From Acidimicrobiales bacterium (GTDB lineage Bacteria; Actinomycetota; Acidimicrobiia; Acidimicrobiales; MedAcidi-G1): a DNA stretch of 64,000 nt. Made by a program: the position numbers and the translations under genes. The DNA is taken from the NCBI GenBank assembly GCA_030747595.1, contig JASLKK010000002.1:1-64000 (forward strand), read 5' to 3'. Position 1 is the stretch's first letter; each line of letters starts with the position of its first letter. The notes beneath the pieces are model-generated. The model ran no database searches. It worked only from the letters and a program-made list of their open reading frames with translations, and was not told the origin of the DNA. Positions 17,084 through 25,383 of the stretch are shown in pieces.

Positions 17084-17269
17084 ATGCTCGGTGCCGTCCT
17101 GATGATCCTTCTGCTCGTCGTGGTGATGCCGGTCGGCATCCTGATGACCGGTGCGTTGGCTGCCGCTCTGCTGGGTGGCGTACTCAAGAAGGACGTGGAC
17201 ACCACCCATGAGGGATCGGAACTGCTCGAACTGAGCGAGACCGATCCTTGGGCGGGGCTCGGAGGCTGA
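17084..17269 (+). CDS. small single-pass membrane protein
   Basis: This 61-residue frame has one long hydrophobic helix (LMILLLVVVMPVGILMTGALAAALLGG), then KKD and an acidic tail ending DPWAGLGG. Small membrane proteins of this shape occur in many actinobacteria; no function is known. It is in line with ridA and convergent with the regulator gene. Confidence 0.6.
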   Translation: MLGAVLMILLLVVVMPVGILMTGALAAALLGGVLKKDVDTTHEGSELLELSETDPWAGLGG

Positions 17270-17299
17270 CGGCTAGAGGGTTGGCCGCGTGTGCTGGGG

Positions 17300-17980
17300 T
17301 CAGACGCCCCAGCGGGACTGGCCGAACCGGTAGCCCACCGATCGCACTGTGTGGATCAGGTTGGCGTGTTCCTCGCCGAGCTTGGCCCGGAGCCGCCGGA
17401 TGTGGACGTCGACGGTTCGGGCGCCTCCGTAGTAGTCGTAGCCCCATACCCGGCTCAACAGGGTCTCGCGGGTGAACACCTTGCCGGGATGGGCGGCCAG
17501 AAACTTGAGTAGCTCGTATTCCATGTAGGTGAGGTCGAGCGGCTCGCCGTCGATGGCAGCCTGGTAGGTCTCGAGGTTCAGGGCGAGTGGCCCGTACTCC
17601 ACCAACTCCGGGCGCGTGCCACGGCCAGTCCGCGAGAACAGATGCTCAATCCGAGCCCGCAGTTCAGCAGGACGCAACGGGGTCAGACAGAAGTCGTCGA
17701 AGAGATCGTCGCGAAGTTCGAGGGCGTCGAGTTGGCCACCTCCCACCAGGACCAGCAGCGGCTGCAGCGGCATCTCCACCTTGCGGAGGCGCCGACACAG
17801 TGCGAACGCCCCTTCGGGGTCGGTGTCGGCCACCACGACCGCACCTGACCAACCCTCGTCGGGTTCCTCGGCCATGGCGGCGTCGGCGTTGGCAACGGCT
17901 TTCCAGGACCACCCGTCCAGATCCAGGCATTGGGCCAGTTCCGGTGGTGGAGGATTTGGGAAGACGAGGAGAGGGTCCAT
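17300..17980 (-). CDS. glnR: GlnR-like OmpR-family regulator
   Basis: This 226-residue protein has an atypical receiver (about 1-110) and a winged-helix DNA-binding domain (about 130-222) with LDLTYMEYELLKFLAAHPGKVFTRETLLSRVWGYDYYGG, RTVDVHIRRLRAKLG and TVRSVGYRF, very close to actinobacterial GlnR. The receiver is poorly conserved and no histidine kinase is adjacent, as for GlnR. GlnR controls ammonium assimilation, and here the gene sits next to two glutamine synthetase genes. A phased AC-rich site lies between those genes. The start is taken at MDPLLVFP; an upstream GTG would add six residues. Confidence 0.78.
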   Translation of the reverse strand: MDPLLVFPNPPPPELAQCLDLDGWSWKAVANADAAMAEEPDEGWSGAVVVADTDPEGAFALCRRLRKVEMPLQPLLVLVGGGQLDALELRDDLFDDFCLTPLRPAELRARIEHLFSRTGRGTRPELVEYGPLALNLETYQAAIDGEPLDLTYMEYELLKFLAAHPGKVFTRETLLSRVWGYDYYGGARTVDVHIRRLRAKLGEEHANLIHTVRSVGYRFGQSRWGV

Positions 17981-18091
17981 GGTGGTTCCGCGGGTCACCG
18001 TTGGTGTCCAGCGCTCTCAGTCTGCCTGTTCGACTCCGTCCGTGCCTCTACGGGATTCAGGCAGGGCTCCAGAGGGGGCTCGCTTTCGGAC

Positions 18092-19477
18092 TCACCAGTT
18101 GGGGAGGTACGTGTCGAGTTCGAACGGCGTGACCTGCCGCTGGTACTCGCTCCACTCGGCCCGCTTGTTTCGCAGGAACCACTCGAAGATGTGATCGCCG
18201 AGGGCTTCGCGCACCAACTCAGAGGCCTCCATCTCGTCCAGCGCCTCGTTCAGGTTGCCCGGAAGGCTGTCTACGCCGAGTTCTCGCTGCTCGTCACGGC
18301 TCAGGTCATAGAGGTTCACCGCTGCTTCGGGGGACAACTCCAGGTCGTTTTCGATGCCCCGGAGGCCGGCGGCCAGTAGTACCGAGAAGGCAAGGTACGG
18401 GTTGCACGCCGGATCCAACGCCCGGTATTCGACCCGGGTCGAATCCACCTTGCCTGGCTTGGGAATGGGAACCCGGACGAGTGCCGACCGGTTATTGCGT
18501 GCCCATGAGACATACCGCGGCGCCTCGTAGCCCTCGTTGATCCGCTTATAGGAGTTGACCAACTGGTTGGTGACCGCGGTGATCTCCCGGGCGTGGTGCA
18601 GCAGACCGGCGATGAACGACCTCGCGGTGGCCGACAGGCCATCCGTCGCATCAGGGTCGTGGAAGGCGTTCTGCCCATCCTGAAACAACGACAGGTGGGT
18701 ATGCATGCCCGAGCCCTGAACGCCGTTGAGGGGCTTGGGCATGAACGTGGCGTACACCCCGCGGTCCATAGCGATCTTCTTCACGGCGAGACGCAGCGTC
18801 ATGATCGAGTCGGCCATGGATAGGGCCTCGGTGTACTGGAGGTCGATTTCGTGCTGGCTGGGGCCGTCCTCGTGGAAGGAGTACTCCACCGGGATGGATA
18901 GGGCTTCGAGCATGTGAAGGGTCTGCTTGCGGAGGTCCGACGCCACGTCGGTGGTGGTCAGGTCGAAGTACGACGCCCGGTCGAGCGGCTGGGGGTCGGG
19001 TCCCGAATCAGCGAAATAGAAGAACTCGACCTCTGGCGCACAGAACATCTCGAAGCCTGCGGCCCGGGCCCGATCCACGTTGCGACGCAGTACCTGGCGG
19101 GGGTCGCCTTCGAACGAGGTCCCGTCGAGGTTGGTGATGTCACAGAAGATTGTCCCCGACGGTTCGGCCGGGTCGGCCCACGGGAGGAGTTCGAAGGTGG
19201 ACGGGTCGGGTCGGGCCAGCACGTCGCTCTCCTGGACGCGGCTGAAGCCGTCGATGGCCGAGCCATCGAACTGCAGGCCCTCGTCGAGCACCGTCTCCAG
19301 CTCGGCCGGGGAGATGGCCACCGACTTGTGACGACCGAGGACGTCGGTGAACCAGAGTCGGATCAGGCGTACGCCGCGTTCCTCGACTGTGCGTAGGACG
19401 TAGGCCTGCTGGTCGCGTTGGCGGTGTTCGCGATCCGGTCCGCTGTCTATGTCTTCGCCAGCTTTCTCTGTGTTCAT
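18092..19477 (-). CDS. glnA: type I glutamine synthetase (GlnA2-like)
   Basis: This 461-residue protein joins ammonia to glutamate using ATP. GSI motifs present include LQFDGSAIDGF, APEVEFFYF, EDGPSQHEIDLQY, MPKPLNGVQGSGMHTHLSL and RVEYRALDPACNPYLAFSVLLAAG. The length and the end (NLYDLSRDEQRELGVDSLPGNL, then NKRAEWSEYQRQVTPFELDTYL) fit the shorter GlnA2/alpha type rather than the 470-residue adenylylated beta type, although a Tyr is retained in NLYDL. It is divergent from glnII and follows glnR's strand, 111 bp away. Confidence 0.93.
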   Translation of the reverse strand: MNTEKAGEDIDSGPDREHRQRDQQAYVLRTVEERGVRLIRLWFTDVLGRHKSVAISPAELETVLDEGLQFDGSAIDGFSRVQESDVLARPDPSTFELLPWADPAEPSGTIFCDITNLDGTSFEGDPRQVLRRNVDRARAAGFEMFCAPEVEFFYFADSGPDPQPLDRASYFDLTTTDVASDLRKQTLHMLEALSIPVEYSFHEDGPSQHEIDLQYTEALSMADSIMTLRLAVKKIAMDRGVYATFMPKPLNGVQGSGMHTHLSLFQDGQNAFHDPDATDGLSATARSFIAGLLHHAREITAVTNQLVNSYKRINEGYEAPRYVSWARNNRSALVRVPIPKPGKVDSTRVEYRALDPACNPYLAFSVLLAAGLRGIENDLELSPEAAVNLYDLSRDEQRELGVDSLPGNLNEALDEMEASELVREALGDHIFEWFLRNKRAEWSEYQRQVTPFELDTYLPNW

Positions 19478-19529
19478 GGGTCCAGCATGGGCCCGTCGGA
19501 GCTGGGAGTACCAGTTCCAGAGCGCGTCG

Positions 19530-19567
19530 TTCACATGGCGTTCACAGTTAGAAAACAGTCATGAAAC
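19530..19567. promoter_or_regulatory. 11-bp-phased GlnR-like binding site
   Basis: Four pentamers ending in AC occur with exact 11-bp spacing: TTCAC (19530), TTCAC (19541), AAAAC (19552) and GAAAC (19563). The known GlnR signature is AC-n9-AC with gTnAC and GaAAc half-sites; these fit it, although the usual alternation is not kept. It lies in the 186-bp gap between the divergent glnA and glnII genes and could regulate both. Confidence 0.5.
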
Positions 19568-19663
19568 CGCTCCCCCCGTAGGTTTCACGTGTCCGGCAAC
19601 GCGGCCGGCCGACCAGGTCTGTTTAATCGACCCACCGACCGACCCAAGGATCAGGAGATCACC

Positions 19664-20677
19664 ATGGCCATCAGGGCTGAGTACATCTGGATCGACGGCA
19701 CCGAGCCGCTTCCCTACGTTCGTTCGAAAACCAAAATCATCGAGGACCCACAGGACCTCCCCATCTGGGGTTTCGACGGTTCGAGCACCAATCAGGCCCC
19801 CGGCGACAACTCAGACTGTGTGCTACGACCCGTGTTCTCGTGTCCGGACCCGATCCGTGGCGGTGAAGACATCCTCGTGCTGTGCGACGTCTGCCTCCCC
19901 GACGGGAACATGACCCCGCACCCCACCAACACGCGGGCTGCCTGCGTGGAGGCATTCGAGAAGTACGCCGACCAGGAACCGATCTTCGGCATCGAACAGG
20001 AGTACACCTTCTTCCAGGAGGGTCGCCCCTTGGGTTGGCCGGTTGAGGGCTATCCAGCGCCGCAGGGCCCCTACTACTGTGGTGTGGGCGCCATCGAGGT
20101 CGCCGGCCGTGACATCGTCGAAGCGCACACCAAGGCCTGCATCGACGCCGGCCTGGCCATCTCGGGTACTAACGCCGAGGTCATGCTCGGCCAGTGGGAG
20201 TTCCAAGTCGGTCCGATTGACACCGTGGCCGTGGCCGACCAACTCTGGATGGCCCGTTACCTGCTGTACCGGGTGGCCGAGGACTTCCAAGTGGACGCCT
20301 CGGTGGCCGCTAAGCCCATCAAGGGTGATTGGAACGGTGCCGGTGCGCACACCAACTTTTCTACCAACGCAATGCGTGAGGGCTACGACGCCATCATCAC
20401 GGCGTGCGAGTCGCTGGGTGCCGAGGGCAAGCCGGCGGAGCACATTGCCGGTTATGGCCTGGGTTCCGAGGAGCGCCTCACCGGCGCGCACGAGACACAG
20501 CGCTTCGACCAGTTCAGTTACGGCGTGTCGGACCGCGGCGCATCGGTCCGCATCCCGTGGCAGGTGAATCTAGATCAAAAGGGCTACATCGAGGATCGTC
20601 GCCCTAACGCCAACATGGATCCGTACGTGGTCACCCGTCTGATCACCAACACCTGTTGTGAGGCCCTCGCCGGCTGA
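19664..20677 (+). CDS. glnII: type II (eukaryotic-like) glutamine synthetase
   Basis: This 337-residue protein matches GSII rather than GSI: IWGFDGSSTNQAPGDNSDCVLRPV, FGIEQEYTFFQEGRPLGWP, YYCGVGAIEVAGRDIVEAH, GTNAEVMLGQWEFQVGP, KGDWNGAGAHTNFST and DRGASVRIP are all typical. In actinobacteria such as Streptomyces and Frankia, GSII accompanies GSI and is nitrogen-controlled. The ATG has CAGGAG upstream; earlier in-frame sequence lacks homology. It is followed by a hairpin terminator. Confidence 0.96.
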   Translation: MAIRAEYIWIDGTEPLPYVRSKTKIIEDPQDLPIWGFDGSSTNQAPGDNSDCVLRPVFSCPDPIRGGEDILVLCDVCLPDGNMTPHPTNTRAACVEAFEKYADQEPIFGIEQEYTFFQEGRPLGWPVEGYPAPQGPYYCGVGAIEVAGRDIVEAHTKACIDAGLAISGTNAEVMLGQWEFQVGPIDTVAVADQLWMARYLLYRVAEDFQVDASVAAKPIKGDWNGAGAHTNFSTNAMREGYDAIITACESLGAEGKPAEHIAGYGLGSEERLTGAHETQRFDQFSYGVSDRGASVRIPWQVNLDQKGYIEDRRPNANMDPYVVTRLITNTCCEALAG

Positions 20678-20717
20678 TCGGTCCAAACATTCGACCGGTT
20701 TTGCCGGTCGCTGTTCA

Positions 20718-20755
20718 ATGCCCCCGGGTTCCACGCTCGGGGCATCAGCCTTTTG
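20718..20755 (+). terminator. hairpin terminator after glnII
   Basis: ATGCCCC at 20718-20724 pairs with GGGGCAT at 20739-20745, followed by CAGCCTTTT. A second small hairpin (GACCGG, TTTTG, CCGGTC) precedes it. Position and shape fit Rho-independent termination of glnII. Confidence 0.7.
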
Positions 20756-20903
20756 ACCGATGTTTTCGGCGGGTTTTCTTTATCCGGTTCTCTCTTGGCC
20801 TTCATCGTCTCCTCATCTGGCCCCTGCATCGTTGTCTCCAGGCCGCCGACCGACGGTGCCACGGAGCCCGGTACATCGAGACCTGGGAGAACTGGAGCAG
20901 GCG

Positions 20904-21530
20904 ATGAATAAGAAGATGACGATCAGGGTGGTCGCTACCGCGGTGTCGCTGATGGCGGGATCGGTTCTGGTGGCCACGCTGTCGCCGATCGGCACGGCTG
21001 GTGCTCATTCGTCGGCGGAAACCCCGGCGGATACTTCGGCTGATGCCTGGGCCGGCGCACGGATGGACCGGGCGGCACGGATGACTGAGAGGCGCGAGCA
21101 GTTCGCCGATTACAGAGATGCTGATCGCCCGGATAAGGGTGAGAGGGCCGGAGAAAAGTTCGGCTACGGCGAACGCTTCGGAGGCCAGGGTCAGATGAAG
21201 CAGAAGTGGGATCGACGGACCCACTTCTCCATTCAGGTGGCCGACTTCCTGGAGATGGATCGGAGAGGCCTCGGTATGGCCTTGCGTGACGGCGCGACTT
21301 TGGCCGAGCTGGCCGGCGATCGGGTCGACGAGTTGGTGGCTGAGTTGGTGGCTACGGCGTCCGAGCGAATCGAACAGGCTGTCGCCGACGAGAAGCTGGA
21401 CCGTGACCGGGCCGACGAGATCCTCGCCGGCGCCGAGGAGAGGGCCAAGTCCCGAGTCAACGGCGAGCACCCCACCCGTCGTGGTGGTCCGTCCGGTCTC
21501 CACTGGTCGATGCGCCGTCTAGCTTCCTGA
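20904..21530 (+). CDS. secreted charged helical protein
   Basis: This 208-residue protein has an N-terminal signal peptide (MNKKMTIRVVATAVSLMAG, cleavage probably after GAHS). The mature part is highly charged, with an Arg/Gly/Lys stretch (about 55-105) and then LEMDRRGLGMALRDGATLAELAGDRVDELVAELV and RIEQAVADEKLDRDRADEILAGAEERAKSRV. This last helix-turn motif is frequent in actinobacterial secreted proteins of unknown function. The ATG follows a GGAG seven bases upstream. No neighbour gives a clear role. Confidence 0.75.
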   Translation: MNKKMTIRVVATAVSLMAGSVLVATLSPIGTAGAHSSAETPADTSADAWAGARMDRAARMTERREQFADYRDADRPDKGERAGEKFGYGERFGGQGQMKQKWDRRTHFSIQVADFLEMDRRGLGMALRDGATLAELAGDRVDELVAELVATASERIEQAVADEKLDRDRADEILAGAEERAKSRVNGEHPTRRGGPSGLHWSMRRLAS

Positions 21531-21599
21531 CGGGAGTCCGCCCCGGCTTTCGTCCCCTCCACGGCTCGGGCGGTGGAAGCCCGTCGGTACGCTGGGACC

Positions 21600-23327
21600 A
21601 TGACCCGGGTCCGGCTGGCGATGGTGCAGATCGACACGGTCGTCGGCGACCTGGACGGCAACGTCGACCGGGTGCTGGCCACCCTCGATGAGGTGGCCGA
21701 CTGTGACCTGGCGCTCTATCCGGAGATGACGGTCACCGGGTATCCCCTCGAGGACCTCGTCCACAAGCCCGGCTTCGTGGTCCACAGTCGTGAGGCCGTC
21801 GAACGGGTGGCCGCGGCGAGCGGTTCGTGCACCCTGGTGGTTGGCTTCGCAGATGTCGGGCCCGATGGGCCGGACGGCCCGGCCTACAACGCGGTGGCCG
21901 TCTGCCACGGTGGCCGGATCGTCGGGACGTACCACAAGGAGTGCCTCCCCACCTACGACGTGTTCGACGAGGCACGGGACTTCGCTCCGGGCACCGCTCC
22001 GCTGGTGCTCCACCGCATCGGCGGGGTGCGGGTGGGCCTAGCCATCTGTGAGGACCTGTGGGTGGCCGGTGGCCCGGTCGAACGCCTGGTGGCCGGTGGT
22101 GCCGACCTCATCGCCACGGTGAACGGATCGCCCTACCATCTGGGCAAACAGGCTGCCCGGGAGTCGGTGGTGGCCGCCTCGGCTGCCTCCTCGGGCCGAC
22201 CGGTGGTCTACTTGAACCTGGTCGGCGGCCAGGACCAGTTGGTGTTCGACGGCGGGTCGATGGTGGCTGACTCTTCGGGACGAATCGTGGCCCGGGCGCC
22301 GCGTTTCGATGAGGCCGTGGTGATCGTCGATGTTGATGCCTCCAGAGCTGGAGCCGACCCCGTGAACGATCATGCTTCCCCGCAGGGCACCGCCCTGCCG
22401 GTGATCGAGGTTTCCGAGGAGGTCGAACGGCCGGACCATCTGGTGGTGCCTGCGCTGGCCCCACTGGACGAGACGGCCGAGCTCTACGGGGCACTGGTGG
22501 CCGCCACCCGCGGGTATGTCATCAAGAGTGGCTTCACCGACGTGTGTCTTGGCCTGTCGGGTGGCGTGGACTCGGCGCTGGTGGCCACCGTCGCGGCCGA
22601 CGCCCTCGGCCCAGACCACGTCCACGCGGTCCTGATGCCGTCGCGTTACTCCAGCGACCACTCGGTGGACGACGCCCAGGCACTGGTCGCCTCTCAGGGA
22701 ATCGATGCCCACGTCCTTCCCATCGAGGAGGCCCATTTGGCTCTGACCGGAGTATTGGCCAGAGCCATCGAGGGGGGCCCGACCGGCCTCGTCGACGAGA
22801 ACCTGCAGGCTCGTATCCGAGGCGTGCTACTGATGGGCCTGTCCAATGCCCACGGATGGATGGTGCTGACCACCGGCAACAAGAGCGAGTCGGCGGTCGG
22901 CTACTCGACGCTGTACGGCGACACGGCGGGGGCCTACGCGGTGATCCGGGACATCTACAAGACCAGGGTCTATGACCTATGCCGGTGGCGCAACGCCGGG
23001 AAACCGGGGATGGACGGACAGCCGGTGATTCCCGAACACATCCTCACCAAGCCCCCGTCGGCCGAGCTACGTCCCGACCAGACCGACGACCAGAGCCTCC
23101 CGCTGTACGACGTGTTGGACCCGCTGCTGGAGGCCTACGTGGAGGGCAATCGAACCCGAGCCGAACTTGTGGCCGATGGCCACGACCCTGATCTGGTGGA
23201 CCGGGTGGTCCGCCTCGTGGACGGAGCGGAGTTCAAGCGTCGCCAAACGCCGCTCGGTCCGAAGGTGACCACACGTGGTTTCGGCCGCGACCGTCGCATG
23301 CCGATCGTCAACCACTTCCGTGGGTGA
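21600..23327 (+). CDS. nadE: glutamine-dependent NAD+ synthetase
   Basis: This 575-residue protein makes NAD+ from deamido-NAD+ using glutamine as the ammonia source. Residues 1-270 are a nitrilase-type glutaminase with Glu in YPEMTVTGYPLEDL, Lys in HKECLPTYDVFDE and Cys in ICEDLWV. Residues 290-575 are the synthetase, with the PP-loop LGLSGGVDSALVAT near 318 and TTGNKSESAVGYSTLYGD. The start is the ATG before TRVRLAMVQID. Its stop overlaps the GTG of the next gene (GTGA), so the two are probably co-translated. Confidence 0.96.
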   Translation: MTRVRLAMVQIDTVVGDLDGNVDRVLATLDEVADCDLALYPEMTVTGYPLEDLVHKPGFVVHSREAVERVAAASGSCTLVVGFADVGPDGPDGPAYNAVAVCHGGRIVGTYHKECLPTYDVFDEARDFAPGTAPLVLHRIGGVRVGLAICEDLWVAGGPVERLVAGGADLIATVNGSPYHLGKQAARESVVAASAASSGRPVVYLNLVGGQDQLVFDGGSMVADSSGRIVARAPRFDEAVVIVDVDASRAGADPVNDHASPQGTALPVIEVSEEVERPDHLVVPALAPLDETAELYGALVAATRGYVIKSGFTDVCLGLSGGVDSALVATVAADALGPDHVHAVLMPSRYSSDHSVDDAQALVASQGIDAHVLPIEEAHLALTGVLARAIEGGPTGLVDENLQARIRGVLLMGLSNAHGWMVLTTGNKSESAVGYSTLYGDTAGAYAVIRDIYKTRVYDLCRWRNAGKPGMDGQPVIPEHILTKPPSAELRPDQTDDQSLPLYDVLDPLLEAYVEGNRTRAELVADGHDPDLVDRVVRLVDGAEFKRRQTPLGPKVTTRGFGRDRRMPIVNHFRG

Positions 23328-23788
23328 CTGCCGTGACCGATGCGCCGTTGGGTGAGGGACCGACAGCACTCACCACCGAGGGTGGAGCCCGCGAGTTCAT
23401 GCAGTTGGCCGACCTCTGCGAGGCGCTGGCCGGACAGTTGGGAGATTGGTCGACCGACGGGGCCGATTTCGCTTCGGCCGCCGCGATGGCCTCCCTTTCG
23501 GCGCGTCTCACCGAGCACGCTGGATGGTGGCGCGACCAGGTCCCCGAGTCGGTGTTGTTGGCCGAGGTACGCGACGCAGCCTCGGACCCGGTTCGACTGG
23601 CCGCCGTGCTGGCCATGCTCGATGTGGCGCCCTCGGCGCGGACGGCGGCTGTCGCCCCGGTTCTGGACGGCGTGGTGGCCCACCTAGTGGGACTGGCCGA
23701 TCGACTCTCGCCGGTCGGTGATGCACCGGCGCGTCGCGTGCTGCGGTTGGTGCTCGCCGATCTCGCGGACCGGCCTCGCTATCCATGA
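23324..23788 (+). CDS. conserved-looking helical protein, function unknown
   Basis: This 154-residue, mainly helical protein begins at a GTG overlapping the nadE stop by four bases. It contains REFMQLADLCEALAGQLGDW, HAGWWRDQVPESVLLAEV and repeated amphipathic helices with many Ala and Leu residues. The ferritin-like four-helix layout is possible, but the metal-binding E-x2-H pattern is not clear. Tight coupling to nadE suggests a real gene. Confidence 0.65.
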   Translation: MTAVTDAPLGEGPTALTTEGGAREFMQLADLCEALAGQLGDWSTDGADFASAAAMASLSARLTEHAGWWRDQVPESVLLAEVRDAASDPVRLAAVLAMLDVAPSARTAAVAPVLDGVVAHLVGLADRLSPVGDAPARRVLRLVLADLADRPRYP

Positions 23789-24048
23789 ACCATTGTTCCG
23801 TGGCGGGCTATCCATGACAGTCTCCATCGGTATCGTCATGCTTCGTGACGCCGGTCACCTTTTCGTGTTGGCATCGAGAGGGTCGTGGATATGGTGACGG
23901 TCGATCGGGGGAGTGGGGGCAACGTTGTCATCCGACCCACCGTTCGCTCTTCGGGGCGAGCCGATCGGGTTTGTTGACAGGCGAATGATTCGGTGAACGA
24001 CGGTCCCGTAAGACGGGCCGGATGTTCCCCCGGCTGGAGGAGACGAGG

Positions 24049-24987
24049 GTGGCCAAGGAGCGGGTCGAACGGGACGAGGAAGACCTCGTCCGGCTGTATC
24101 TCACCGATATTGGTCAGTATCCACTGCTGACCAAGGAGGGTGAGGTTCGCCTCGCCCAGCAGATCGAAGCGGGCACCGAGGGCCGGGCCGAGATGTCTGC
24201 CAAGGGCGACAGCCTCACGCCGGTCCGCAAGCGTGAGCTGAAGCGCAATATCAAGCGGGGCGAGGAGGCCGAGCGCACGTTCGTCCAGTCCAACCTCCGA
24301 CTGGTTGTCTCCATCGCCAAGAAGTATCAGGCCTCCGGGCTGCCGTTACTGGACCTCATTCAGGAGGGGAACCTCGGTCTGATGCACGCCGTCGAGAAGT
24401 TCGACTGGCGCAAAGGCTTCAAGTTCTCCACCTACGCCACGTGGTGGATCCGTCAGGCCATCACCCGTGGCATTGCCAATACCGGACGGACCATCCGCCT
24501 TCCGGTGCATGCCGGCGACACCCTGGCCCGCTTACAGAAGGCACGGTCCCGCCTCGAGCTGAAGTTCGGACGTCAGGCCACGCTTGCTGAGCTCTCGGCC
24601 GAGGTCGAGATGCCCGAGGAGAAGGTGACCGAGGCGTTGCGCTTCGCGGCCGAACCGCTGTCGTTGAGCGAACCGTTGCGCGAGGACGGTGATGCCGAAC
24701 TAGGTGACGTTGTCGAGGACCGGGCGGCCGAGTCGCCGTTCGAGGTCGCAGCCACCTCGCTGCTGCCCGAGGAGATCAGCCGTCTACTGGCACCGCTGGA
24801 TACCCGTGAACGGGAGATCCTGAAGTTGCGCTTCGGGCTGGACCGGGGCGAGCCCCGCACGCTCGAGGAGGTCGGGGAGCACTTCAACCTGACCAGGGAG
24901 CGGATCCGTCAGATCGAGGCCCGGGCCATGTCCAAGCTCCGTCACCCGAGCAGCGATACAGGCGCACGCGACCTGCTGGCGGTCTGA
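24049..24987 (+). CDS. group 2 sigma-70 family RNA polymerase sigma factor
   Basis: This 312-residue sigma factor has region 1.2 (LVRLYLTDIGQYPLLTKEGEV), region 2 (LDLIQEGNLGLMHAVEKFD and KFSTYATWWIRQAITRGI), region 3 (GRQATLAELSAEVEMPEEKV) and region 4 (LRFGL, TLEEVGEHFNLTRERIRQIE). It lacks the long region 1.1 of the primary factor, so it is a SigB/HrdB-like paralogue. The start is set at GTG 24049 because GGAGGAG lies seven bases upstream; an in-frame ATG at 24022 is possible. A TTGACA at 23974-23979 may belong to its promoter. Confidence 0.93.
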   Translation: MAKERVERDEEDLVRLYLTDIGQYPLLTKEGEVRLAQQIEAGTEGRAEMSAKGDSLTPVRKRELKRNIKRGEEAERTFVQSNLRLVVSIAKKYQASGLPLLDLIQEGNLGLMHAVEKFDWRKGFKFSTYATWWIRQAITRGIANTGRTIRLPVHAGDTLARLQKARSRLELKFGRQATLAELSAEVEMPEEKVTEALRFAAEPLSLSEPLREDGDAELGDVVEDRAAESPFEVAATSLLPEEISRLLAPLDTREREILKLRFGLDRGEPRTLEEVGEHFNLTRERIRQIEARAMSKLRHPSSDTGARDLLAV

Positions 24988-25062
24988 GAAACCAGCCACC
25001 AGGTTCGGACCGTCCCACCAACGGGCCGGCCGCCCGACTCGTTCATCGGGTCGGGCGGCGAC

Positions 25063-25158
25063 TGGCGGAGGTGGACGGGAATCGAACCCGCCGGACGGGG
25101 GTCGCCCGTCCCACCCGCTTTGAAGGCGGGGGAGCCCACCAGGTACTCAGACACCTCC
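25063..25158 (-). tRNA. selC: tRNA-Sec(UCA)
   Basis: A 96-nt tRNA with anticodon TCA in the loop CTTCAAAG, an extended acceptor (GGAGGTG with CACCTCC), a long variable arm (GGGACGGGCGACCCCCGTCC) and an encoded GCCA end. These are the marks of bacterial selenocysteine tRNA. It completes the set with selA and selB 13-15 kb upstream but is not part of their operon. Confidence 0.95.
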
Positions 25159-25252
25159 ATCGGTGACGGTACGGGATCGGGCGTGATCCCACCACTTCGC
25201 AACGGGTAACTACCCCGTGCGCGACGCGGGGTCCGGACCTAGCATGAGGACC

Positions 25253-25327
25253 ATGAAGAAGCTTGTGATGTTGGCTGTGCTCGGCACCTTGGTTGCCGTC
25301 GCGGTCAAGAAGGTCCGCTCGATCTAG
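25253..25327 (+). CDS. 24-residue membrane microprotein
   Basis: The frame reads MKKLVMLAVLGTLVAV then AVKKVRSI and a stop. It resembles the very short DLW-39-type membrane peptides of actinobacteria, with a single hydrophobic helix between Lys pairs, though without the D-L-W ending. GAGG lies close upstream. An in-frame ATG at 25244 would add three residues. It is divergent from tRNA-Sec. Confidence 0.45.
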   Translation: MKKLVMLAVLGTLVAVAVKKVRSI

Positions 25328-25383
25328 AGCACCTGACGGGTGGCTAGGCCAGTTGGTCTTGTCGCTCGGTCAGCCCGGCCGGT

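Noticed and set aside
20802-21503. 233-codon minus-strand open frame
   Set aside because: It is antisense to the secreted protein gene, which has a signal peptide and ribosome site; the antisense translation has no recognisable pattern.
22038-22736. 232-codon minus-strand open frame
   Set aside because: Shadow of nadE, whose motifs are complete on the plus strand.
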